Positions 16,436-26,086 of a stretch of DNA of 64,000 nucleotides are shown piece by piece. The notes under the pieces were generated by a model that worked only from the letters and a program-made list of their open reading frames with translations, did not search any database and had not been told where the DNA came from. Where the stretch lies: NCBI GenBank assembly GCA_963709995.1, contig CAVPYN010000015.1:1-64000 (forward strand). Reading direction: 5' to 3'. The DNA comes from JAUIIK01 sp963709995. Lineage in GTDB: Bacteria > Chloroflexota > Chloroflexia > Thermomicrobiales > CFX8. Within the stretch, counting starts at the first letter, position 1; the number at the start of each line of letters is the position of its first letter. Position numbers and translations under genes: made by a program.

Positions 16436-18474
16436 ATGGCAAACCGACTTGCAGACGAGACGAGCCCCTATCTACTCCAGCATGCGAACAATCCGGTCGA
16501 TTGGTATCCGTGGGGTGAGGAGGCGCTCCAGAAGGCGCGCGATGAGGACAAGGTCATCCTGCTGTCGGTCGGCTATTCGGCTTGCCACTGGTGTCACGTC
16601 ATGGCTCATGAGAGCTTCGAGAATGACGCTATCGCGGCTCAGATGAACGAGATGTTCGTCAACATCAAGGTCGATCGCGAGGAGCGTCCGGATATCGACG
16701 CGCTCTACATGGCTGCTGTACAGGCCATGACTGGCCATGGCGGCTGGCCGATGACGGTCTTCCTGACGCCCGATGGAAAGCCATTCTATGGCGGTACCTA
16801 TTTCCCGCCGAGCGACCGCGGCGGGATGCCGGGCTTCCCGAGAGTCTGCACGGTGTCTACGAGGCGTATCGGGACCGGCGCGAGCAGGTCGATGAGAGCG
16901 CCGACCATCTCGCCAATCGCTTCGACGAGGTATTCCGCGGCGAATTACCGGCGAGGCGCTCCGGCCAGCGTTGTTCGATATCGCGTTCGACAATCTCTCA
17001 CGACAGTACGACGAGATGAACGGCGGCTTCGCGGGCGCGCCGAAGTTTCCGGCGGCGATGACCGTCGATCTGCTGTTGCGGATCCACCATCGGACCGGTA
17101 ATGGGCAGGCGCTGTCGATGGCAGATCACACTCTCGACAGGATGGCGCGTGGCGGACTCTACGACCAGGTCGGTGGAGGGTTTCATCGCTATACGGTCGA
17201 CGCAGTCTGGCTCGTGCCGCACTTCGAGAAGATGCTCTACGACAATGCCCTGCTGGCCGATGTCTATGCTCAGGCCTTTCAGGCGACCGGGGAGGAGTTC
17301 TACCGGGTGATCGCGGAAGAGACGCTCGACTATGTGCTGCGTGAGATGACGTCGCCGGAGGGCGGTTTCTACTCGACCCAGGACGCCGACACCGAGGGCG
17401 AGGAAGGCAAGTTCTACGTCTGGACGCCGGGTGAAATCCGCGACGTGTTGGGGGATGACGGGGACGATGTCGATCGAATTGCTCGGGCTTACCGAACGCG
17501 GCAACTTTGAAGGCTCGAACGTGCTCTCGATCCCGGATCAGGAAGACCGCATGCGCTGGCGCGACAGGCATTTCTCCGCCTGCGCCAACGCCTCTACGAC
17601 GCGCGGGAGGAGCGCATTCGGCCCGGTCGCGACGATAAGATCTTGACCTCCTGGAATGGCTTGATGATGCGGGCGTTCGCGAACGCGGCCTGGATGCTTG
17701 AAGAGGATCACTTTGCGATGGCCGCCAGGAGCAGCGCGCACTTTCTGCGTAATCATCTGGAGGAAGATGACCGGCTGCTCCACACATATAAGGATGGTCG
17801 AAGCCCGCATCGACGGCTTCCTTGAGGATTACGCATTCTTGATCGATGGTCTGCTGGCGCTGTACCGGGCAACCTTTGAACCCGAGTGGATCGAATGGGC
17901 GGAGCAACTCGCGCGCGTCGCGATCGAGGATTTCTATGACGCGGACGCGGGAGCGTTTTACGATACGTCAGTGAGTGGCGAGCAGCTGATTGCCCGCCCT
18001 AGAGATGCGTTCGACAACGCGACTCCGTCTGGCAACAGTGTGATCGTCGACGTGTTGACCCGGCTGGCTCACCTTGTCGGCGACGTCGAGTTCTCGCGGT
18101 TGGCGAGGGGCGTGATCGAGGAGCACGTCGCAGTTGCATCCGAACACCCGCATGGGTTGTCGCGGCTGCTTTGCGCCGCCGACTTCGCGACCGGGCCAAG
18201 TGCCGAGATAGCGCTTATTGGATCGCGGGCCGACGTAGGACGGCGAGAGATGCTGGCGGCATTGCGGGACGAGTACCTGCCTCGGGTCGTCGTTGCCGCG
18301 GCTGAGCCAGGGGACGAGTCGTCCGCAGCGATTGACCTTCTCGTTGAGAGGAACCTGGTTGATGGCCAGCCCGCCGCCTACGTCTGTGTCAACCACGCCT
18401 GCCAGATGCCAGTAACCGACGCGGGAGCAATGCTGGACCAGGCGCGGGGCATCACCACGGGCGATAGCCGGTAG
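16436..18474 (+). CDS. DUF255/YyaL-type thioredoxin-domain protein (spermatogenesis-associated protein 20 family), frameshifted
   Basis: Starts MANRLADETSPYLLQHANNP after AGAGGAG. The N-terminal thioredoxin-like domain has the family's VGYSACHWCHVMAHESFEN and VNIKVDREERPDID. The C-terminal part is an alpha/alpha-barrel of the N-acylglucosamine 2-epimerase type: GGFAGAPKFP, GGLYDQVGGGFHRYTVD, LVPHFEKMLYDNA and DDKILTSWNGLMMRA. The family length is about 680 aa, which agrees with the total span. Frames change near 16850, 16965, 17505, 17590 and 17800. The role of the family is uncertain, possibly thiol redox or sugar metabolism. A UvrA-like relic lies just upstream. Confidence 0.85.
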
Positions 18475-18498
18475 TTCGGAAGATTTCCAACGGCGTGC

Positions 18499-19452
18499 TT
18501 ATCGCCGGCCGGGCAGCCCGACACCGGGAGCGGGACGTTCGAGGAGCACTTCGTGGCGGAAGCGGAAGAGTTCGGCGGGACGTCCACCGGTCTGGGTTGT
18601 ATCGCCGGTACCCTCGACGAGTCCGGCGCGTTCGACGAGCCGTCGAAAATTCTGCTTGTGGAGCCGTGTGCCGCTGAGCGCCTCGACGACGCGCTGAAGC
18701 TGGGACAGGGTAAACGTATCCGGCAGCAGCTCAAAGACGACCGGACGATACTGGATCTTTCCACGAATCCGGCTCAACGCCGTGGCGACGATCCGGCGGT
18801 GGTCGAACGCCAACGAGCGTCCCGGGACGAGTTCTGCCGTCCTGAGGAAGCCTGGCTCGCCGGTGAGCACGCTTTGATCCTGGTGGTATTCGTCGACGAG
18901 CCGCGCTTCCCAGAGCAATTCGTAGCGGTCTAGCGCGCGTTCTGGATCCCAGGCGGAGATGCCTGTGCCGAAAGCAATCGCGATGCGCTCGCGGCGAATC
19001 GAAGCCAGGTCGGGATTGGGACACGAACTTGCCCATGCATCCAACGCCGGGAGAATGGTTGCGCTGATGACGGTGGGAGTTCCGTCACGATGATCCTCCC
19101 ATGGATAAAGCTGGTACCAATCCTGCCACCAGGCGTCGCTTGACCGGGGGAGCGCCTGTTCGCGAATCAGAGCGAGATAGGTGACGGAGAGTACCCGCGC
19201 AGGTTCTGATTGCTCGCGATTCAGGTCGCCGAAGGTGTAGAGCTGTTCAACGTATCCAAGTTCGAGTCCGGTGCGCTCTCGTACCCAACGGCGCAACCCC
19301 AGTTCGAGCGTGCGGTCAGTATCGGCATCGAGCGGGCCATATGGAAGCGTTGGCGCGGCGTTCTCAGCTCCCCGAATCGTCAGGATGCGAGGTGTTTCGT
19401 TGGTGACGGTGATGATGACGGCGTTGAGACGAATGGCAATCGGCGGTGGCAC
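18499..19452 (-). CDS. NrtR/COG4111-type Nudix-like transcriptional regulator
   Basis: This 317-aa protein has an N-terminal Nudix-fold domain (IRLNAVIITVTNETPRILTI, GPLDADTDRTLELGLRRWVR). Its Nudix box is degenerate: the catalytic RE..EE pattern reads RRWVRERTG, so hydrolysis is unlikely. The C-terminus carries the winged HTH typical of NrtR-like regulators (SRIRGKIQYRPVVFELLPD, TFTLSQLQRVVEAL, LHKQNFRRLVERAGLV). Such proteins sense ADP-ribose or related nucleotides and often repress NAD genes. No NAD gene is adjacent, so the target is unknown. It ends 24 nt from the convergent DUF255 gene. Confidence 0.75.
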   Translation of the reverse strand: MPPPIAIRLNAVIITVTNETPRILTIRGAENAAPTLPYGPLDADTDRTLELGLRRWVRERTGLELGYVEQLYTFGDLNREQSEPARVLSVTYLALIREQALPRSSDAWWQDWYQLYPWEDHRDGTPTVISATILPALDAWASSCPNPDLASIRRERIAIAFGTGISAWDPERALDRYELLWEARLVDEYHQDQSVLTGEPGFLRTAELVPGRSLAFDHRRIVATALSRIRGKIQYRPVVFELLPDTFTLSQLQRVVEALSGTRLHKQNFRRLVERAGLVEGTGDTTQTGGRPAELFRFRHEVLLERPAPGVGLPGRR

Positions 19453-19603
19453 GTCTTGCTTCCGGTTGACCTTGGACGAACCCTGTTGTGGCGTCTAAGT
19501 CTACCCGGTTGCCGCGCCCGGCTGGCAGGCAGATTATGCAGCGACGATGTCACGTTTCCCGAAGGACCCGCCGAAACAGTGGACGGATATCTTTGGAGCC
19601 GGG

Positions 19604-19954
19604 CTAGATGCGGATCATTTGCTCGATGGCGTTCAGGTGGTCGACCATGACCGGTCGGATCTGGTCCTCGCTGATGCCAGGTTCGGTCAGGACGATCAGC
19701 CGCATGTCCTCGCCGTTGATCACCCGGATCGAACCGTGTGTAGAGGTTGCGCTCCAGTAGTCCGGATCGTGCTTGTCGCGTTCTTCCCTAGCGGCGGTCG
19801 TAGCCGCAATCAACTCGGCGTCAGGAATCGCCACCGCACTACTGGCCACCAGAAGGCCGTCGGGCGTGGTGATGACCGCGCCAAGGATGACGCGATACTC
19901 CAGCAGATCGAGCAATCGGCTTTCAACCCCGGTTCGGCGTGTGTTCGTTACCAT
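19604..19954 (-). CDS. Roadblock/LC7 domain protein (MglB-like)
   Basis: The start MVTNTRRTGVESRLLDLLEY at 19954 gives 116 aa, the usual size. The core has AVITTPDGLLVASSAVAIPD and GSIRVINGEDMRLIVLTEPG. This is the roadblock alpha/beta fold that regulates small Ras-like GTPases such as MglA or binds partner scaffolds. A longer upstream frame has no homology. It lies 67 nt downstream of the 1008-aa acidic TPR gene on the same strand, so the two probably form an operon. No small MglA-type GTPase is encoded nearby. Confidence 0.8.
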   Translation of the reverse strand: MVTNTRRTGVESRLLDLLEYRVILGAVITTPDGLLVASSAVAIPDAELIAATTAAREERDKHDPDYWSATSTHGSIRVINGEDMRLIVLTEPGISEDQIRPVMVDHLNAIEQMIRI

Positions 19955-20021
19955 GTGTCGTTCACTACTCCAGTCAGGTGACGTAATCCGGGGCCGCGGG
20001 TGGCCGGTGACTCCAAGAACG

Positions 20022-23000
20022 CTACATGCGAATCTCGCGCATGAGCCGGCGGGTAGCCATGGCCATCGATGCGTGATTGCGAGCCTGAGCGTTATCGCCT
20101 CGTCGACGATAGATGTCCGCCAGGAGGCGGTGCGCGAGGTCTGCCTCCAGATCATGATTGGCACAATCTTCAAGGGAGGCGATGACGGCGTCATGACGAT
20201 CCGGCGAATGGCGAATCAGCCATCGATATTCGGTGAAAGCCTCGTGTATCTTCTCCCGATCGCGCAGGGCTTCGGCAAGCTCCCAACGCAAACTGTCATC
20301 CTGAGGATTCTGTTCGACCGCCGCTCGTAGGGCTGCCAGATCGTCGCCACTTTGGGATGAAAGGGAAACAGCCGTTGCGCCGCGAGATGGCTCCGCATAT
20401 CCTGCGGCCGTTTCCGGCATGTCGACGCCGATCTCCCGATCTCCCCGGATAACGCCCTGGCTGACGAGCCGATCCTTCGCCGTTCTTGTGCGGCTAAAGA
20501 TCTTCTCGTCGGAGACCAGGCGTTCCGCAGTGGGATTCGATAGAAAATCGGACCCAGGAGGAGGCTCCTGCGGTGGTGCGCTGATTTCTGGCCCTGGAAC
20601 CGGCTCAAAAGGTTCATCACCGTGGTCCTGGTGCATCCGATCGAGATTCTGACGTGCCGCTTCTTCAACTTCAGCCATGCGCAGCGCAAAATTCGGATCC
20701 ACCGCGCCACTGCCTAACTCGCGTGTGATCTCCATCGACGGATCGTCCGTGAATGGGTCATCAGCGAAATGGTCTGACTGTGGCTCTTGAGACGCTCCGA
20801 TGGCTCCGTTCGAACCTACTCCCTCGATGAGGCCATCAATGTCGATGTCCATCTCACCTTCGGCGCCGCCTTCCTGGCGCTCCCACGGCAGCACGCCGAA
20901 CTCGAATGGTTCGTCGTTCGCTATGTCATCGAATTCTTCAATCGCGAACGGTTCAACACCGGGCACTTCACTGATGTCGACAACATGCCCCGCCTGCTCG
21001 TCTATTGCAGGCGGATCGTGAACTTCTTCTGATGCGAGGTTGTCGAGCTCGTCGATCGGGCCAGGTCTAATAGGAGGACTGGCTGGCCGGACGGCAGTGA
21101 CATAATCCATATCCTCATCGTCGAGCGCGAATGGCTCGATTCCGAGTTGGTCGATGTCGAGGAGTTCATCCATCGATTCCGTGGCTCCTGGGGTTGCGGA
21201 GGCCAGTTCCGCATCGATATCGTCCCACCCGTCGGCGAGAGAGGGGATTGTTGGAGCATTCTCCCCGCCAGGCCCCTCGGACGAAACAATCGGGGCGCCA
21301 TCCACCGCGGTTCGGGACGGATCAAAAGGCGCGAGCCCTTCGTTTCCGAGTTCTCCCAGCAGCCGGGTGAACCCGGTGCCGGCCGGAGCGCCGGCGGCGC
21401 CTGGTTCCTGCGTTGTTTCCGTAACCGGCTCGATGATGGCATCTGATTCTGGCGGGTTTGTTGGGTCTGCCTCTAGCTCTTCAACATCATGTGGACCAAG
21501 AAGAACTGTCTGCTTGTCCTCAGCGTCGATGTCAGCTATATCGATTTCATCATCGACCTCCGGGAGTTCAGGGAACTCGTCGGACGCCAATCCCGAAGCG
21601 ACGTTGAGGCTGCCGCCAGCGGCGAACACACCGGGAGCCTGTTTTGGAGGACTGCCACCGATCTGAACTGCATCCGGATCCTCGATGCGAATGTCAAAGT
21701 CAATGTCGGCATCCTCGAAGAATCCGCGCTCCCCTGCCGGGACGGAGTTGTCTTCCGCTCCAAATTCGTCCAGGCTCATTGGCTCAATGCCATCGAGATC
21801 TTCAAGATAGTCGCCGAGAACTTCTTCGTCAGGAGGATCGCTTTGATCGCCGCTGGCAGCCGCGGCCGCCAGCCCTGCGGCTGCTCCGATAAGCGCGCCT
21901 CCCAGAACCGAACCCCCTGGCACGCTGCCTGGAGAGGAGGTCGATTCATTGATGACCGCATCTTCGGTCTGGAGAACTTCCTCGTCGAGAACATGCTCGA
22001 TCAGCTCTACGGAAGGCTGGTCAGGATCCAGTGCCTCGACTTCAACAGTGTCAGGTTCTTCTTCGGTGAGGTCTTCTGGCACAAAGGATGACGTTGAGAA
22101 GCCGGCCGTGGCTGGATCAGGGTCGTCGGCAAACTCCTCGGGGCTGATTGGTTGGAGATCATCCAGATCCGCAATCCGATGGGCCTGCGTGCCCTCATCC
22201 GGCTGGAACGAGAAGTCGGGCGCGGGCACTGGCACGAACTGCGGGCGCTCGTTGACGACTGCATCGACCCGCTCAGTAACAATCGGCTGTCCCTCCGGGT
22301 TGACCAGGAGGAAGTCAGCGTCAGCTAGCGAGTTCCGACTTACCATGGCTGTTGCAAGCGCGCTGTCCGGATCGAACCGGTGGAGACGTTCCCGGAGCAT
22401 TTCAGCTTCGGCCTGATTCCCGCTGCGATGTTCGATATCTGTAAGGATGACCAGCGCTGGGACGAGCCCATCGTTCTCTTTGAGAAATTCACGTGCGATC
22501 TCAGCGGCATCGGTGTCTTCACCCAGTATCCACAGGGTCTCGGCAAGCCCCATCCAGAGGTCAATCCGGTCCGGCAGGGCGATGAGGGCGGACTGGTATT
22601 CCTTGATAGCTCTCCTGAGTCGCCACGCTCCTGCGTGGATCTGCGCCAGGGCGGCATGAGTGAGTCGGAGCCTGCCATCCGCGCCATAGCGCTTCTCGGC
22701 GACTCTGGTGATCGTCTCACGATAGCGAGCCTGCTCCGGCGCAAGTTCCCAGGCAACCTGGCAGTAGGCAAGCGCATGATCGAGAATGCCCCGGTCCTCG
22801 GCGATCAGCCCAAGCCCCAGATAGGCTGATGCTTCGCGAGGGTCATGGGCGAGAAGTTTCGCGAACCATGGTTCCGCCTCGCCCGGCTGTCCCTGTTCGA
22901 GATACGCCTGACCCAGCAGCCGTTGGGCAGCAGTGTAGGAGGAATACTGATCGATGATCCGTGAGCACGATTCCACGACAGACCGATAGTCTCCGCTGTC

Positions 23001-23048
23001 GAAGGCAGTCTGTGCCTGCTCGATCGCCTCACAAAGAGAGATGCTCAT
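20022..23048 (-). CDS. Large acidic TPR protein with disordered centre and repeated linear motifs
   Basis: This is 1008 aa and intact. Residues 1-~240 are TPR helices (AQTAFDSGDYRSVVESCSRI, AYLEQGQPGEAEPWFAKLLA), and ~905-1008 is a second TPR block (LRWELAEALRDREKIHEAFT). Between them lie about 650 acidic, low-complexity residues with a Gly/Ala hydrophobic patch near 375-398 (GGALIGAAAGLAAAAASG). A short motif recurs four times: LQPISPEEF (~300), IEPMSLDEF (~418), IEPFALDDE (~636) and VEPFAIEEF (~698). I recall similar PFSLEEL motifs in Chloroflexota TPR proteins. There is no signal peptide. It is probably a cytosolic scaffold, with the roadblock protein downstream as a natural partner. Confidence 0.8.
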   Translation of the reverse strand: MSISLCEAIEQAQTAFDSGDYRSVVESCSRIIDQYSSYTAAQRLLGQAYLEQGQPGEAEPWFAKLLAHDPREASAYLGLGLIAEDRGILDHALAYCQVAWELAPEQARYRETITRVAEKRYGADGRLRLTHAALAQIHAGAWRLRRAIKEYQSALIALPDRIDLWMGLAETLWILGEDTDAAEIAREFLKENDGLVPALVILTDIEHRSGNQAEAEMLRERLHRFDPDSALATAMVSRNSLADADFLLVNPEGQPIVTERVDAVVNERPQFVPVPAPDFSFQPDEGTQAHRIADLDDLQPISPEEFADDPDPATAGFSTSSFVPEDLTEEEPDTVEVEALDPDQPSVELIEHVLDEEVLQTEDAVINESTSSPGSVPGGSVLGGALIGAAAGLAAAAASGDQSDPPDEEVLGDYLEDLDGIEPMSLDEFGAEDNSVPAGERGFFEDADIDFDIRIEDPDAVQIGGSPPKQAPGVFAAGGSLNVASGLASDEFPELPEVDDEIDIADIDAEDKQTVLLGPHDVEELEADPTNPPESDAIIEPVTETTQEPGAAGAPAGTGFTRLLGELGNEGLAPFDPSRTAVDGAPIVSSEGPGGENAPTIPSLADGWDDIDAELASATPGATESMDELLDIDQLGIEPFALDDEDMDYVTAVRPASPPIRPGPIDELDNLASEEVHDPPAIDEQAGHVVDISEVPGVEPFAIEEFDDIANDEPFEFGVLPWERQEGGAEGEMDIDIDGLIEGVGSNGAIGASQEPQSDHFADDPFTDDPSMEITRELGSGAVDPNFALRMAEVEEAARQNLDRMHQDHGDEPFEPVPGPEISAPPQEPPPGSDFLSNPTAERLVSDEKIFSRTRTAKDRLVSQGVIRGDREIGVDMPETAAGYAEPSRGATAVSLSSQSGDDLAALRAAVEQNPQDDSLRWELAEALRDREKIHEAFTEYRWLIRHSPDRHDAVIASLEDCANHDLEADLAHRLLADIYRRRGDNAQARNHASMAMATRRLMREIRM

Positions 23049-23517
23049 AGCTCACCTGTACCCTTGAACGGTTAGTGCCCCGCCACGCCGGGCTCGGTTT
23101 CAATCAAGCGTTTCTGACAAGATGCCGACCGTGGACGGCGGGTAGCAGAAAACGCGGCACTTGCATTATATGGAGCCCAGATCAATTCCCATACCATAAT
23201 TGATAGCCGATTTCTCCCAAAATGCTATCGAAGTGGCCCTAACGCCAGTCACTTGTGATCCGGACTGTGTGGCCATATACAGCTTCTCCTATCTGCATGG
23301 ATGGCTGTTGCTCGAAGAACATCCGGACCTACTGGCAGACGTTTTCCTGATGGAATGGGGCTGGAGGCGAATTCAGGATGCTTGATCTGAGGACCAATCC
23401 TTCCAACAAGCATGGAAATCTGTTTTGGGAATGGGCAAAAGAATTGTGTACTCGCGGTCTGGGTACTATTGTATTGACATACAAGTGACCTTCATCTACA
23501 CTGCAGTGGAGGCCAAA
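23049..23517. other. Intergenic region upstream of the TPR gene and the small peptide gene
   Basis: This region separates the divergent 1008-aa TPR gene and the small gene at 23518. An ORF at 23200-23385 has no ribosome site or recognisable similarity and is not accepted. The right end contains the promoter at 23474-23502. The AT content is higher than in flanking genes. Confidence 0.5.
23474..23502 (+). promoter_or_regulatory. Sigma-70-type promoter for the 50-aa gene
   Basis: A perfect -35 box TTGACA (23474-23479) is separated by exactly 17 nt from TACACT (23497-23502). The predicted transcription start is about 10 nt before the GGAGG ribosome site of the gene at 23518. Confidence 0.6.
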
Positions 23518-23670
23518 ATGGGGTCGGTGGTTGATCTCACTCTTGAGATCAACCAAGTATCGGAAGGGCATTCCGTGAAGAAGCTCAGAGGACGCGCGCT
23601 TTACGCCGCACTGTGGCTTAGTGGCATTCTTGCGTTAGTGATTGCTTCTGGCGCACCGAATCGCATGTAG
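23518..23670 (+). CDS. Small membrane peptide gene with internal hairpin (50 aa)
   Basis: The ATG at 23518 follows GGAGG with a 5-nt spacer. The 50-aa product has an N-terminal polar part (MGSVVDLTLEINQVSEGHSV), then KKLRGR, a predicted membrane segment (LYAALWLSGILALVIASG) and a short APNRM tail. Codons 4-12 contain a perfect 10-bp hairpin, GGTTGATCTC/GAGATCAACC (23529-23554). A GTG at 23576, preceded by GGAAGG, could give an internal 31-aa form. Promoter, ribosome site, ORF and terminator make a complete small unit. No homologue is recognised; a membrane peptide, toxin-like peptide or small RNA is possible. Confidence 0.5.
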   Translation: MGSVVDLTLEINQVSEGHSVKKLRGRALYAALWLSGILALVIASGAPNRM

Positions 23671-23691
23671 CCACACTCATTTCCAGTGAGT

Positions 23692-23729
23692 GACAACAGC
23701 CCGCCAAACAAGGCGGGTTGTCTCTTTTT
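23692..23729 (+). terminator. Rho-independent terminator
   Basis: GACAAC-AG-CCCGCC pairs with GGCGGG-TT-GTC across an AAACAA loop and is followed by TCTTTTTA. It ends the transcription unit of the 50-aa gene. Confidence 0.8.
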
Positions 23730-23918
23730 ATGCTCCCCCAAACGTACGAATGCATCAGGACCTTCTGCTCTCTTCAAGCGGTTTCCCAACGGCGACAATA
23801 GTAAAATGAAGTCGGGCTCTCCTGGGGGACTGACTTAGCAAGATGCTTTCCTCGTCCTGCTGCCGCGGGGCGTTGTGGGTATCCGTGAAGCGACGCCGGG
23901 AAGCGGGACAATACGATC

Positions 23919-25262
23919 TTGAATCAGGATCGATTTCACATCCTCAAGTGCCGGGTCTACATCGCTCTCGTCGCCGTATTGGCGCTGAGCTTCCTGATCG
24001 TTTCATTTGCAACCGTTCCCGTGGAGCTTACAACCGAAATCGTCGTCATCGCGGCGGTGCTGGTTATCTTGAGCCTGATCTTCGAGATCGGGATCGCGTT
24101 CCCGCTTCTCATCACCGGCGCCACGAGCTTCTCGACCGTCACCTTCATGGCGATGATCTTCCTGCTTCCGTTTCCACTTCCAGCGTTGCTTGGCGCCGTT
24201 GTGGTGCTGGTTAATGATCTCTGGGAGCGTAAGCCCCTCAAGAGCGTCATCTTTAACCCATCCAACTACGCGCTGACCTTCGGTCTGACATCGCTTATCT
24301 GGTTCTGGTACAGCAACGGGCGGCCGCTGCACGAATTGCCACTAACGATCCAGTCGCTGGCGGTCATTCTGAGCATCATCATCGTCTTCTATGTCGTGAA
24401 TGTCTTTACCCTCAACGGGTACTTTGCGATCGACAACCGGCGCCCGTTCTTCTACATCTGGCTTACCCAGGATGCCGATTTTCTGCTTCCCTATGTCAGT
24501 CTTCAGGTGGTCGGGGTGCTCTTCGCCGCGTTGTGGGGAGCCTCGCCAGTTGCGATCCCGTTCCTCGTTGTCCCGGCGGTGACGACCTATCTCGCCTTCG
24601 AAACGATCAAGCGTTTGCAAGGGCAGACGCAAAAGGCAATGATCGCGATGGCCGACGCCATCGACGCCCGAGACCCGTACACGGCACAACACTCGCAACG
24701 GGTCACCGAAATTTCGGTGCGGATCGCCGAGGTATACGGATTGCCAGCGCGAGAGATCGATCGCGTCGAACTGGCTGCGCGCGTCCATGACCTGGGCAAG
24801 ATTGGCATCAGCGACGCGATCCTCAACAAACCTGGCCAGCTTGAAGATCATGAGTGGGATTTGATGAAGGCGCACCCGGCCATCGGCGAGCAGTTGCTTG
24901 GGCCCTATCGCCAGTTCCGTCACGAGTCGTTTATCGTCCGGCATCATCATGAGCGCTGGGATGGGCGAGGGTATCCCGACGGAGTATCCGGAAACGAGAT
25001 TCCGATCGGCTCCCGGATCATCGCCGTGGCGGACGCGTACGACGCGATGACTTCCGACCGGCCATATCGCAAGGCGTTGAGTCAGGAAACTGCCGTCGAC
25101 GAGATTCGGAAAGGCGCCCTGTCGCAATTCGATCCTCAAGTTGTCGCGAGCTTCTTGCACGTAGCCGATGAACGCACGAGGGTCACACCGATCACGCGCG
25201 TTCCCGAGCATACCCCCGCTGCATTCCCCGAAGAGGAAAGCAGAGCATCCGCCGCCACCTGA
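23919..25262 (+). CDS. Membrane-anchored HD-GYP domain protein (cyclic-di-GMP phosphodiesterase)
   Basis: This protein of about 447 aa has an N-terminal membrane module of some six to seven segments (residues ~12-220) and a C-terminal HD-GYP domain (~245-420). All signature residues are visible: AMADAIDARDPYTAQHSQRV, ARVHDLGKIGI (HD-x-GK), AHPAIGEQLL, HHHERWDGRGYPDG (the HHE-x(2)-DG-x-GYP motif) and IIAVADAYDAMTSDRPYR. The enzyme hydrolyses c-di-GMP to pGpG or GMP using a bimetal site. The start is uncertain: a TTG at 23919 opens this frame and a better ATG lies in another frame upstream. Confidence 0.9.
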   Translation: MNQDRFHILKCRVYIALVAVLALSFLIVSFATVPVELTTEIVVIAAVLVILSLIFEIGIAFPLLITGATSFSTVTFMAMIFLLPFPLPALLGAVVVLVNDLWERKPLKSVIFNPSNYALTFGLTSLIWFWYSNGRPLHELPLTIQSLAVILSIIIVFYVVNVFTLNGYFAIDNRRPFFYIWLTQDADFLLPYVSLQVVGVLFAALWGASPVAIPFLVVPAVTTYLAFETIKRLQGQTQKAMIAMADAIDARDPYTAQHSQRVTEISVRIAEVYGLPAREIDRVELAARVHDLGKIGISDAILNKPGQLEDHEWDLMKAHPAIGEQLLGPYRQFRHESFIVRHHHERWDGRGYPDGVSGNEIPIGSRIIAVADAYDAMTSDRPYRKALSQETAVDEIRKGALSQFDPQVVASFLHVADERTRVTPITRVPEHTPAAFPEEESRASAAT

Positions 25263-25410
25263 GCCGGTTCACGTGTTCTGTTACAACAATTGAAATTTCT
25301 TGCCGCGCCGTTGACCGGGACTGAGGCGTCGCGTCTACTGTCGATACAATATAGTCCGAAGGTTCAGCCTTCGCCGCCGATCCGGTAGTCGAGGAGATGA
25401 GGATTACTCG

Positions 25411-26040
25411 ATGGTGCTGTTGCCAGCTGTCCTGATCGGACTGGTGATTGGTCTGCTCACCGGCGGGTCGATGGTTGGTTTCAGCGTCGTGCGATTTCGT
25501 CATCTGTGGTTGATGGCCGTCGCGCTCATTGTCCAGGTCGTGATCTTCACCCGCCCCGTCGGTACTTGGGATTTCACTTTGGAATATGGCCCGTACATCT
25601 ACATCGCAACGATCTTAATGACGCTAGCCTTCATGGCGCTCAACCTTCATATTCCAGCACTCCGGTTGATATTGATTGGCGCGCTGTTGAACGGCGCCGC
25701 GATTATCGCAAATGGCGGGTATATGCCCCTGTCGAACGAAGCGATGCGCATTTCGGGATTGGATGAGCGTTTCGAACGGGAACTTGATCCTGAAACGGCG
25801 ACCGTCGATGTGCAACTGACGAACAACAAGCGGGTTGACGACGACACACTGTTGGTGTTTCTTGGCGACTTCATCCCGGTGCCGTATGGCCCAACTGGCC
25901 CGACCGTCATCTCCATCGGTGACATCCTGATAGCGCTCGGCGGCGCTGTTGCAACCGCAAGAGTGACGCATATGCGCCCGGCAGAGGATGTGCCAGATGA
26001 TAGTGACGGTCTGCCAGCCGGTGAGGTTGCGTCGAACTAG
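25411..26040 (+). CDS. DUF5317 family membrane protein
   Basis: This 209-aa protein starts MVLLPAVLIGLVIGLLTGGS after GAGG. Three or four membrane segments follow, with NGGYMPLSNEA and LLVFLGDFIPVPYGP, and the conserved end segment VISIGDILIALGGAV. The NGG.MP...FLGD.IP...SIGD pattern defines DUF5317, a family common in Chloroflexota, Firmicutes and actinobacteria but without known function. It lies 148 nt downstream of the HD-GYP gene on the same strand and may be co-expressed. Confidence 0.8.
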   Translation: MVLLPAVLIGLVIGLLTGGSMVGFSVVRFRHLWLMAVALIVQVVIFTRPVGTWDFTLEYGPYIYIATILMTLAFMALNLHIPALRLILIGALLNGAAIIANGGYMPLSNEAMRISGLDERFERELDPETATVDVQLTNNKRVDDDTLLVFLGDFIPVPYGPTGPTVISIGDILIALGGAVATARVTHMRPAEDVPDDSDGLPAGEVASN

Positions 26041-26086
26041 CGTTGGTCAGCTCGCGTTGCGTCGCCGTCGACGAACCGGCGCTGGC

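Noticed and set aside
23200..23385. 61-codon frame upstream of the small peptide gene
   Set aside because: There is no ribosome site, no similarity and no promoter. The adjacent 50-aa unit is far better supported.
23601..23798. 65-codon minus-strand frame over the terminator
   Set aside because: It crosses a strong intrinsic terminator and is antisense to the 50-aa gene.
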